From NCBI GenBank assembly GCA_030630585.1, contig DAOVMU010000053.1, forward strand, positions 1 through 8,733: a stretch of 8,733 bases of DNA. Reading direction: 5' to 3'. This DNA comes from Candidatus Bathyarchaeota archaeon (GTDB lineage Archaea; Thermoproteota; Bathyarchaeia; Bathyarchaeales; Bathycorpusculaceae). Every line of letters starts with the position of its first letter. Within the stretch, counting starts at the first letter, position 1. The notes beneath the pieces are model-generated. The model searched no databases. It was not told the DNA's origin and saw only the letters and a program-made list of their open reading frames with translations. Below are positions 1-4,926 of this stretch, in pieces. A program made the translations under genes and the position numbers.

Positions 1-1
1 A

Positions 2-91
2 ATCGAAGCTCACCTAATCAAAGAACCAGACCTAGACAAATACGAAGTTGCAAGCCACTTCGCCTCCCTCAACCCCCAAAAACAAGAATAA
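2..91 (+). CDS. C-terminal end of an unidentified protein (partial, 5' end outside window)
   Basis: An open frame enters from the left edge and ends at TAA 89-91, giving 29 residues that end in FASLNPQKQE. The tail is hydrophilic and charged (IEAHLIKEPDLDKYE at its start), as expected for the end of a soluble protein. The gap to the next gene contains that gene's own TATA box, so the two are probably separate transcripts. I do not recognise the family from 29 residues. Only the lack of stops and the protein-like composition support it, so it could be chance. Confidence 0.5.
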   Translation: MEAHLIKEPDLDKYEVASHFASLNPQKQE

Positions 92-212
92 ACAAGGCTA
101 CTAATCACGAACCGCACGGAATCTTGAGCAAGAAAACAAAAAGGTGAACTCCAAAAAAACATAGGGAGAAAAAAAGTGCAGTTGACTTCTCCTTCGGTTA
201 ACATATGGACAG

Positions 213-220
213 ATATATAA
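213..220 (+). promoter_or_regulatory. TATA box of the S26e gene
   Basis: ATATATAA lies in a stretch reading AGATATATAAGG, about 55 nt before the ATG at 272. An archaeal TATA box usually places the transcription start about 25 nt downstream, here near 240-245. That would give a purine-rich leader of roughly 30 nt. A weak Shine-Dalgarno match (AGTGA, 261-265) sits 6 nt before the start codon. This is the clearest promoter in the window. Confidence 0.7.
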
Positions 221-271
221 GGTAGACAAACATTTTTACATGAAGAGAATGAAGAATAGAAGTGAAAGACA

Positions 272-568
272 ATGCCAACCAAAAGGAAAAGCCGTGGAAG
301 ATCTAAGGGCGGCAAAGGAAGTAGCGGTTTTGTACAGTGTGTTGGCTGTGGTGCAATGGTGCCTAGGGACAAAGCTAAAAAAGTAACTAAGCGGGTTTCG
401 ATGGTTGATTACGCTTTGATGAAAGAGCTTCGTCAAAAAGGCGCGTATATTGCTTCTCCCATAACTACCAAATATTATTGTGTTTCATGTGCTGTACATC
501 GAGGTGTTGTAAAAGTCAGGGCTAAAAGCGAACGACACACGCGTCCAAGAAAGCGAAGAAGAAGATAG
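272..568 (+). CDS. rps26e: Small-subunit ribosomal protein S26e (eS26)
   Basis: This 98-residue protein is the archaeal form of eS26, a zinc-binding protein of the 30S subunit that in eukaryotes sits near the mRNA exit channel and the 3' end of the small-subunit rRNA. The sequence has a basic Gly/Ser/Lys-rich N-terminus, a zinc knuckle made of C23-x2-C26 and C70-x2-C73, and the hallmark stretch YYCVSCAVHRGVVKVRA (about 68-84). The last ten residues are nearly all Arg/Lys. The length is normal for archaea, which lack the longer eukaryotic tail. The gene has its own TATA box and ends in TAG. It converges on the next gene with 15 nt between stops. eS26 occurs in TACK and Asgard archaea and eukaryotes but not in most Euryarchaeota, so it is a useful lineage marker. 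Confidence 0.96.
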   Translation: MPTKRKSRGRSKGGKGSSGFVQCVGCGAMVPRDKAKKVTKRVSMVDYALMKELRQKGAYIASPITTKYYCVSCAVHRGVVKVRAKSERHTRPRKRRRR

Positions 569-583
569 ACTTGGCCTTCTAGA

Positions 584-1186
584 TTACTGTTTCCTTAGTT
601 TTTTGTAGACATGTAGGCTTCTTTGCAGAACTGTTAGATTTGAAAGTACAGCAAGCAGGATTATGCCAGCGTTCATTGCTGTCTCTGGTTGCCAGAAAGC
701 TGCTGTTATGCTTGCTACGGCTAGGATAATTATGCGTTCCGCCCTTTCTGCCAGTCCGATTGTTTCCATTTCTATCCCAGCTGCTTCAGCTCTTGCACGG
801 CTGTAGCTTACAAGTAATGAGCCTGTTAAGGCTGCTACACCCCATAAGACGTCGCATAATCCTCCGACTATTATGCCTGCATACACTGCAACGTCTGCAT
901 ACCTATCTAACATAGAGTCTAGAAATCCGCCGAAGCCTGTTGTTTCATGATAAAGCCTGGCTATTACTCCATCTAAAGCGTCACAGAATCCTGAAAGCAG
1001 AAGCAGAAAAGTTGCCAGCAGGAGATAAAATGTATGGGTTTGCCATGCTGCGTATGCAAGGGCTGAAAGGAAAGCCATTACTACGCCTATGGCGCTAACA
1101 ATGTTCGGTGTTAAACCTATTTTGTGGGCTGCTTTTGCTTCTGTTGCGAGTATTGATTGAACTTTTTTCTTCAGCTTCGTCAGCAT
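584..1186 (-). CDS. CDP-alcohol phosphatidyltransferase, probable archaetidylinositol phosphate synthase
   Basis: This 200-residue integral membrane enzyme belongs to the CDP-alcohol phosphatidyltransferase family. It carries the complete signature D69-x2-D72-G73-x2-A76-R77-x8-G86-x3-D90-x3-D94, whose aspartates bind metal and the CDP-lipid. Hydrophobic segments around residues 28-47, 53-68, 97-110, 112-126, 150-163 and 170-187 fit the usual six-helix fold. The N-terminal GLTPN (24-28) and the AERAERIIIL stretch near 146-155 resemble archaeal archaetidylinositol phosphate synthases. Those enzymes join CDP-archaeol and inositol-1-phosphate to make the precursor of the inositol polar lipid. The exact acceptor alcohol cannot be read from sequence, so glycerol phosphate or serine remain possible. 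The ATG start is preceded by only a weak ribosome binding site and may begin a near-leaderless transcript. Confidence 0.88.
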   Translation of the reverse strand: MLTKLKKKVQSILATEAKAAHKIGLTPNIVSAIGVVMAFLSALAYAAWQTHTFYLLLATFLLLLSGFCDALDGVIARLYHETTGFGGFLDSMLDRYADVAVYAGIIVGGLCDVLWGVAALTGSLLVSYSRARAEAAGIEMETIGLAERAERIIILAVASITAAFWQPETAMNAGIILLAVLSNLTVLQRSLHVYKKLRKQ

Positions 1187-1218
1187 AGCTTAGACTTCCG
1201 ACCTTTGTGTCAGCAAAT

Positions 1219-1229
1219 TATTATTTAAG
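1219..1229. promoter_or_regulatory. AT-rich core of a divergent promoter
   Basis: The 84-nt gap between two divergent genes holds TTATTATTTAAG. Read on the + strand, TTATTTAA lies about 45 nt before the ATG at 1271. Read on the - strand, CTTAAATAATAA lies about 35 nt before the ATG at 1186. Both distances suit an archaeal TATA box, so one AT block may serve both genes or two boxes may overlap. A second AT-rich block (TTAATTAAA, 1252-1260) is too close to 1271 for a TATA box there. Confidence 0.4.
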
Positions 1230-1270
1230 CTGGATACGTAATGGTAAATTGTTAATTAAAAGGTGTCTGT

Positions 1271-1564
1271 ATGATCAGCGTTACGTCTGTGAAGGTTTAT
1301 GATAAGATCGGTTTAGGAGTGAAGGTTGAACTGCCTGATTCACCGCCGTTGCTTCTAGTGATTGCTGAGAAAGGGTTTGTCATGTGTGGTTTTTTGAACG
1401 TTGATGCCGCTGAAAAGCTGGGTGTGGCTGCCGCAGCAGTCAGTGGAGTGAAAAATTTTGAAGATGTGCTAAACGCAGAGGTTAAAGCAGTTACTTCAAA
1501 AGCGAGAACCATGGACGTTAACGTGGGAATGAAAGGTGTTGACGCCTTGAAGCATATGTTTTAG
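1271..1564 (+). CDS. DUF1805 (YunC-like) family protein
   Basis: This 97-residue protein has no assigned function. It matches the DUF1805/YunC family as I know it: a hydrophobic strand LLLVIAEKGFVMCGFLN (about 27-43), AAEKLG and the VSGVKNFEDVLNA stretch, then a C-terminal GMKGVDALKHM. The family forms a small alpha/beta domain in archaea and Firmicutes. The conserved C39 in the MCG motif is present, but no catalytic role is established. The length is that of a complete single-domain member. AGGTGT (1261-1266) acts as ribosome binding site about 4 nt before the ATG. It is transcribed away from the lipid gene and ends in TAG. It has no obvious functional partner nearby. Confidence 0.82.
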   Translation: MISVTSVKVYDKIGLGVKVELPDSPPLLLVIAEKGFVMCGFLNVDAAEKLGVAAAAVSGVKNFEDVLNAEVKAVTSKARTMDVNVGMKGVDALKHMF

Positions 1565-1775
1565 AAAGCTTACCTTGCTAGAAAAATGCTGACTAACTAA
1601 CAAAACATCGTCCTTCAACTTCTTCTCGAGGTTCCTTAAGGCTTTTGGTGACACAACCTATTGTTGCTTACAGTTTCATGCGTCAGCTTTGTGAATTAAC
1701 CTCTATAGAAAAACAGTGTGGACGTCTTTATCCTTCTTATTGATGCTTATAAGCGGAGAAAACGAAGAGAAATCT

Positions 1776-1782
1776 GGTGGGG
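1776..1782 (+). promoter_or_regulatory. Ribosome binding site favouring the TTG start at 1791
   Basis: GGTGGGG ends 8 nt before TTG 1791. The other in-frame starts, GTG 1716 and ATG 1743, lack a recognisable site directly upstream. This favours 1791, although ATG 1743 overlaps the stop of a small upstream frame and could be translated by coupling. Confidence 0.45.
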
Positions 1783-1790
1783 CTACTCAT

Positions 1791-2387
1791 TTGTCTAAGG
1801 AGAAGCTTTTAGATACTATTGCCGCAGAAATCGTAGTTTGCCAAAAATGTGAACTCTGGAGAACCCGTAAGAACTCTGTGCCAGGTGAAGGCAGGCCGCA
1901 TAGTCAGATCATGTTGGTTGGGGAGGCGCCTGGTTACTGGGAAGACCTTAAGGGAAAGCCTTTCGTAGGAGCCGCAGGAAAATTCCTCGATACACTGTTA
2001 TCTATAGCCAACCTTCCAAGAACAGCCGTTTTCATCGGTAACGTTTTGAAGTGTAGACCTCCAAAAAACCGGGAACCTCTGCCTGACGAGGTTGAAACGT
2101 GCACGCCATATTTGGAGAGGCAAATCAGGGTTATTCAACCAAGATTTATCGTCACCCTTGGAAACTATTCAACCGCCTACATTTTCTCAAAAGTTGGATT
2201 GTCGTTCAATGGAATAACTCGAGCTCATGGAAAATTCTATGAAGCATCTATTCTAGGCGTCCAAACGTCAGTTTTTCCAACCTTTCATCCAGCTGCAGCC
2301 CTCTACAGCGGAAAATACAAGGAACTGCTACAACGGGATTTCGAACTGCTGAAACGCAGCCTTGTAGATCAGAGATTCAACGTGTAA
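1791..2387 (+). CDS. udg: Family 4 (iron-sulfur) uracil-DNA glycosylase
   Basis: This enzyme removes uracil from DNA to start base excision repair, chiefly after cytosine deamination. From the TTG start it is 198 residues, the normal length of archaeal family-4 enzymes. The cysteines C17-x2-C20, C88 and C104 are placed as the four [4Fe-4S] ligands. The uracil-pocket motif GEAPGYWED spans 44-52, and the second catalytic-region motif, TFHPAAAL, spans 164-171. GKPFVGAAGKFLD (55-67) and NVLKCRPPKNREP (84-96) are also typical. Longer forms starting at ATG 1743 (+16 residues) or GTG 1716 (+25) are possible, but the added residues do not look like the family. The gene ends in TAA and converges on the next - strand gene. 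The functional call is secure; the start is not. Confidence 0.93.
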   Translation: MSKEKLLDTIAAEIVVCQKCELWRTRKNSVPGEGRPHSQIMLVGEAPGYWEDLKGKPFVGAAGKFLDTLLSIANLPRTAVFIGNVLKCRPPKNREPLPDEVETCTPYLERQIRVIQPRFIVTLGNYSTAYIFSKVGLSFNGITRAHGKFYEASILGVQTSVFPTFHPAAALYSGKYKELLQRDFELLKRSLVDQRFNV

Positions 2388-2400
2388 CAATTTTGGTATT

Positions 2401-2484
2401 TCATATTTCGAGGGCTATTACACAGTATTCTTTGCCCATGCTTCTTGTTTGAAGAACATAATGCTTAGCTTTTGAGTCAAGAGC
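2401..2484 (-). pseudogene. In-frame continuation of the upstream gene beyond its TAG codon
   Basis: Directly after the TAG at 2485-2487 the same frame stays open for 27 codons to a TGA at 2401-2403. The piece begins ALDSKAKHYVL and ends MGKEYCVIALEI. This resembles the C-terminal end of ATC-hydrolase/DUF6125/V4R-like small-molecule-binding proteins, where an ALNP-like segment is followed by a G-D-x-x-C-x-F-type strand. If included, the gene would end 13 nt from the convergent glycosylase gene, matching the 8-16 nt gaps at the other separated convergent pairs here. It is most likely the detached end of a gene broken by a nonsense change, but readthrough, pyrrolysine or a sequence error are not excluded. 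Confidence 0.55.
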
Positions 2485-2871
2485 CTATGCCATTCCTTTT
2501 TCCGCTTGACCTATGGCAATGCGCAATTTTGGCTTGAAATACTTCTTCCAAGCACACTCGTAACAATAATAAACGATTTTCTCCTTGCTTTTCTCAGTCA
2601 CCGCTGCTTTGGTGCCAAACACGTTATGTTCAACTTCCATGGTAAACGATATATCCTCAATGGTGTTTCCAAGCTGAAAATACCGCTTCAAGGTTTCCCT
2701 AAAATTCCGTCCAACCTTAAAGGCTGTATCAGCCAACGCTTTCACCGAAGAACTTCCCTCTTCTTTGTCAAGCTCATAATATATGGCTCTGTAAAGTTTT
2801 CCAATCGCTTTCAGCACAAGTTTCCATTTCGTTGAAGAAGAAATGTACCTCTTGGCCAAACGCCTTTTCAA
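2485..2871 (-). CDS. ATC-hydrolase/DUF6125-like protein, interrupted by an amber codon
   Basis: Read from TTG 2871 this gives 128 residues before TAG. The N-terminal half is helical and basic. Residues 43-76 hold the pattern ALADTAFKVG...LGNTIEDISF, and a beta-rich stretch follows with KIVYYCYEC (98-106). The layout resembles L-2-amino-thiazoline-4-carboxylate-hydrolase-like (DUF6125) and V4R-type proteins, which bind small molecules in a Cys-containing pocket. This is pattern memory, not a profile match. TTG 2871 is preferred over TTG 2904 because TGAGGT (2879-2884) sits 7 nt upstream and a TATA-like box lies near 2910. The product lacks its family's C-terminal strand, which is encoded in frame after the TAG. 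With TAG read through, the full protein would be 156 codons including C150. The truncated protein may be non-functional. Confidence 0.6.
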   Translation of the reverse strand: MKRRLAKRYISSSTKWKLVLKAIGKLYRAIYYELDKEEGSSSVKALADTAFKVGRNFRETLKRYFQLGNTIEDISFTMEVEHNVFGTKAAVTEKSKEKIVYYCYECAWKKYFKPKLRIAIGQAEKGMA

Positions 2872-2907
2872 GCTCAATACCTCATAAGAGCCTATCAATA
2901 ACAATGC

Positions 2908-2915
2908 ATTAATAA
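2908..2915 (-). promoter_or_regulatory. TATA-like box of the amber-interrupted gene
   Basis: On the - strand TTATTAAT lies about 40 nt before TTG 2871, predicting a transcription start near 2885. It is too close to TTG 2904 to serve a start there, which supports the shorter N-terminus. Confidence 0.35.
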
Positions 2916-3216
2916 CTTGCGTAGATCAACCAGCAACATAACAGAGCGAGAAAAACTGCTCTAAGCCATGAAAATCAGAAAAACTTGCGACACAGTTGGG
3001 CTATCTTAGGTTGCAGCCCGGATACGCCGTACAACTGCGATGTTAGAAATTCAATCCATATCATCGACGAATTTACAGGCCATGTTTACGCGTTTCGTAC
3101 GTGTATCCATATAATGCTGTCAACGAGTCCAGCGATTACCATGTTCACCGTAACCTGAAAAATCAGTGGGGTAAAAGCTTTTAGTTCTATGTCTAAATAG
3201 AAGATGGTGTTTAGGC
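2916..3216. other. Intergenic stretch without a convincing gene
   Basis: All six frames are broken into short pieces between the divergent starts at 2871 and 3217. A - strand piece ending in WIHVRNA and a following open stretch have some protein-like composition but no start, binding site or family resemblance. Weak hairpins occur at 2943-2962 (AGAGC/GCTCT) and 2998-3019 (GGGCT/AGCCC). Neither forms a tRNA or a recognisable structured RNA. It could hold decayed coding sequence, but I cannot support that. Confidence 0.4.
3172..3183. repeat. 12-bp palindrome upstream of pyrF
   Basis: TAAAAGCTTTTA is a perfect palindrome about 34 nt before the pyrF start codon. It falls where the core promoter is expected, and its TTTTA half may act as a weak TATA element. 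It could be a regulator site or chance in AT-rich DNA. Confidence 0.3.
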
Positions 3217-3981
3217 ATGTCTTTTCGCCTTAAGATGGAGAAATCAGCAAGAAGCAAAAGATCAGACATCATTGTAGCCTTGGACTTTCCTTTTGAAAAA
3301 CCAGAAAACCGAGGAAACCTTTTCTCTAAAGCAGAACATACTTTAGACGCAGTACATCCTTACATTTGTGCTGTGAAGTTTAACCGTCATCTCGTTCTTC
3401 CACTAGGCACATCCAACGGCATTTCAGGACTTGTGAAAAAAGTACATGACTTGGGTTTAATGGCGATAATGGACTGTAAAATAAATGACATAGGTTACAC
3501 AAACCAAATAATCGCGGAACACTATTATGCTGCTGATTTCGACGCGCTAATAGCTAATCCTTTTGTGGGATGGGAAGAAGGTTTAAAACCTGTTTTCGAT
3601 GTTGCCCGTAAGCTGGAACGCGGTGTAATTCTCCTAGTCTACATGAGTCACAAGGGAGCATGGGAAGGCTACGGACAAACAATCCATAATGCCGAAACTG
3701 ATGAAAAACTGCTTCAATATGTTTCCTTCGCAAGAAAAGCCTTGAAATGGGATGCTGACGGTGTTGTTGTTGGTGCGACATACCCAGAAAAAATAAGAGA
3801 AATACACGAAATACTAGACAAAATCCCAATTTATTCACCTGGTATAGGGGCTCAAGGCGGAAAAATCCAATCAGCTTTGAAAGCGGGAGCCCGCTATCTG
3901 ATCGTGGGACGAGCAATAACCCTGTCAGAAAATCCAGCAGAAACAGCGAAGAAAATCAGAGACATTGCAAATCAAGCATAA
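3217..3981 (+). CDS. pyrF: Orotidine 5'-phosphate decarboxylase
   Basis: This enzyme catalyses the last step of UMP synthesis, converting OMP to UMP and CO2 in the cytoplasm. The 254-residue TIM barrel has the expected catalytic set: D23 in the first strand (IIVALDF), K54 (AVKFNRH), and the D86-x-K88-x2-D91-I motif. PGIGAQGGK (208-216) and VGRAI (230-234) form the phosphate-binding end. At 254 residues it is longer than common archaeal forms of about 210-230. The extra length lies mainly in the N-terminal part (roughly residues 24-70). ATG 3217 is preceded by GATGGTG (3203-3209); Met7 at 3235 is a possible alternative start without a binding site. The gene converges on a small regulator with 16 nt between stops. 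No other pyrimidine genes are nearby. Confidence 0.94.
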   Translation: MSFRLKMEKSARSKRSDIIVALDFPFEKPENRGNLFSKAEHTLDAVHPYICAVKFNRHLVLPLGTSNGISGLVKKVHDLGLMAIMDCKINDIGYTNQIIAEHYYAADFDALIANPFVGWEEGLKPVFDVARKLERGVILLVYMSHKGAWEGYGQTIHNAETDEKLLQYVSFARKALKWDADGVVVGATYPEKIREIHEILDKIPIYSPGIGAQGGKIQSALKAGARYLIVGRAITLSENPAETAKKIRDIANQA

Positions 3982-3997
3982 TCAAAAATAAAGGATG

Positions 3998-4150
3998 TTA
4001 TCTTCCTCTTCTTTCCCACAGTTCTTTTTTCAGCAAATCCCTAACGGCAGACCTTATGACTGCACTTCTACTTGGATACATATTCGCCCTAACAAGGTCA
4101 TCTAAACCTTCAAGATAAGCCTCAGGCAACAACACAGTTACAAGTTTCAT
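3998..4150 (-). CDS. Ribbon-helix-helix (CopG-type) transcriptional regulator
   Basis: A 50-residue frame encodes a complete ribbon-helix-helix DNA-binding protein. It has an N-terminal beta strand (MKLVTVLLPEAY), helix A (LEGLDDLVRANM), the turn YPSRSAVIR and helix B (AVRDLLKKELW). Such proteins dimerise through the strand, which enters the DNA major groove; here K2, T5 and nearby side chains would face the bases. GGGTGA on the - strand (4158-4163) lies 7 nt before the ATG, and a TATA box lies about 40 nt upstream. A 14-bp palindrome sits between the TATA box and the binding site, suggesting self-repression. No toxin-like gene follows, so it is not an obvious antitoxin; it ends 16 nt from the convergent pyrF. 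The target genes are unknown. Confidence 0.85.
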   Translation of the reverse strand: MKLVTVLLPEAYLEGLDDLVRANMYPSRSAVIRSAVRDLLKKELWERRGR

Positions 4151-4173
4151 ACAACATTCACCCTAAGACATGT

Positions 4174-4187
4174 TATGTAGATACATA
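4174..4187. promoter_or_regulatory. Candidate operator in the regulator's promoter
   Basis: TATGTAGATACATA has perfect 6-bp arms around a 2-bp centre and is flanked on both sides by TGT. It lies just downstream of the - strand TATA box, covering the expected transcription start region. A bound dimer there would block transcription. Ribbon-helix-helix proteins usually bind short palindromes or repeats, so self-regulation is a reasonable inference. Confidence 0.45.
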
Positions 4188-4189
4188 TG

Positions 4190-4197
4190 TTATAAAT
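4190..4197 (-). promoter_or_regulatory. TATA box of the ribbon-helix-helix gene
   Basis: On the - strand TTTATAAC within TATATTTATAACAT lies about 40 nt before the ATG at 4150. The predicted start of transcription is near 4165-4170, leaving a short leader that contains the GGGTGA site. Confidence 0.5.
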
Positions 4198-4468
4198 ATA
4201 AAACTTAACTAAACTTTCAAACTCGAAAGTTATATCTCGTCGTCCACATTCTTTCTTTAATCCCTGAAGTGCTCTTCTTCGGCTTCCTCTTTTCCAAGTA
4301 ACACCTATACCTTCAAAGAAGCAGCTAAATCTTGTTATTTCTTACTCTGGACAGTCTTGTCGTTAACAACAAATTGCTGCAAACATCAGACTGATAAATC
4401 CCAACTAAAAACTATTATTGCAAAACCTCAATACAAACTCATGATTAGCTTCTGGAGAATCATCAACC
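4198..4468. other. Intergenic stretch between the regulator and the DUF365-guaAB pair
   Basis: Together with the regulator's promoter this makes a 318-nt stretch (4151-4468) without a convincing gene. It holds the inverted repeat at 4212-4231. It must also contain the promoter of the downstream pair, for which GATAAAT (4394-4400) is only a weak candidate. A - strand open frame across 4150-4350 lacks a plausible start and overlaps the regulator's promoter. I see no tRNA or mobile element. Confidence 0.4.
4212..4231. repeat. Inverted repeat, 7-bp arms
   Basis: AACTTTC and GAAAGTT are separated by 6 nt. The repeat lies about 15 nt upstream of the regulator's TATA box, read on the - strand. It could be a second protein-binding site or a hairpin. 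No poly-T tract follows, so a terminator is not supported. Confidence 0.4.
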
Positions 4469-4912
4469 TTGCCAAATGAACATTACGCCTATATCCTGAT
4501 ATTCAACGAGAAATGGTGGAACAGACTGTGCAAGCGAAACAGAAGCAGTGATGAAATCCACGTTTTCGTGCGAAAAAACCGTGTAGGCCCCTTAGAAACT
4601 CAGAAACTTCTTTTCTACGTTGGAAAGCCAATAATTCAGATTCGGGGCGTTGCAGACTTTATTGAACGTTTAACTGGAGACTATAAGGACCTTTGGAATG
4701 CATATGGGGATGAAACTTGCTTGAAAAACTTCGATGAGTACGTAAATTTCCTGAAGGGCAGAAAGACAGCAACTTTCATAAGATTCACAAATTTCCATGA
4801 ACTTAGAAATCCCATATCAATGGACGCCATAATCCAAGCTCTCGGCGTTCTAAGGATACCAAGAGGCGGTAAATACTTAAATCGAGAAACCGCAAATCAG
4901 TTGACAGTTTAA
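4469..4912 (+). CDS. DUF365-like (PUA-fold-related) protein of unknown function
   Basis: This 147-residue protein resembles archaeal DUF365 proteins. The order of elements fits: HVFVRKN (about 31-37), a hydrophobic strand LLFYVGKPIIQIRGVADFIER (about 47-67), WNAYGDE, the FDEYVNFLKGR helix, FIRFTNFHEL and the closing RIPRGGKYLN (about 129-138). DUF365 is related to PUA/ASCH-type folds that often bind RNA or modified bases, but no activity is known. There is no signal peptide or membrane segment. TTG 4469 is the only start downstream of an in-frame stop, with GGAG (4454-4457) 11 nt before it. It ends 14 nt before guaAB and probably shares its transcript. The family call rests on remembered patterns and is moderate. 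Confidence 0.6.
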   Translation: MPNEHYAYILIFNEKWWNRLCKRNRSSDEIHVFVRKNRVGPLETQKLLFYVGKPIIQIRGVADFIERLTGDYKDLWNAYGDETCLKNFDEYVNFLKGRKTATFIRFTNFHELRNPISMDAIIQALGVLRIPRGGKYLNRETANQLTV

Positions 4913-4926
4913 GGTGAAAAGCCAAA

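Noticed and set aside
10..372. A - strand open frame across the S26e promoter and 5' end
   Set aside because: It covers a clear TATA box and the start of a certain ribosomal protein gene; its composition (Phe/Leu/Ser-rich, no motifs) is typical of an antisense shadow.
2485..2487. Treating the TAG as a confirmed pyrrolysine codon
   Set aside because: Three genes here use TAG as a real stop, no pyl genes are visible, and the family is not a known pyrrolysine methyltransferase. A nonsense mutation or sequence error is simpler.
2506..2835. A 109-codon + strand open frame opposite the amber-interrupted gene
   Set aside because: It has no binding site and no family resemblance. It lies antisense to a frame with its own TATA box, binding site and family-like pattern, so it is a shadow.
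2998..3019. Hairpin GGGCT/AGCCC considered as part of a tRNA
   Set aside because: There is no T-loop, anticodon arm or acceptor stem around it, and the 12-nt loop does not fit.
4388..4466. A possible C/D box RNA on the - strand (TTGATGA near 4466, CTGA near 4388)
   Set aside because: The spacing of about 78 nt is long for archaeal C/D RNAs and there are no convincing internal C' and D' boxes.
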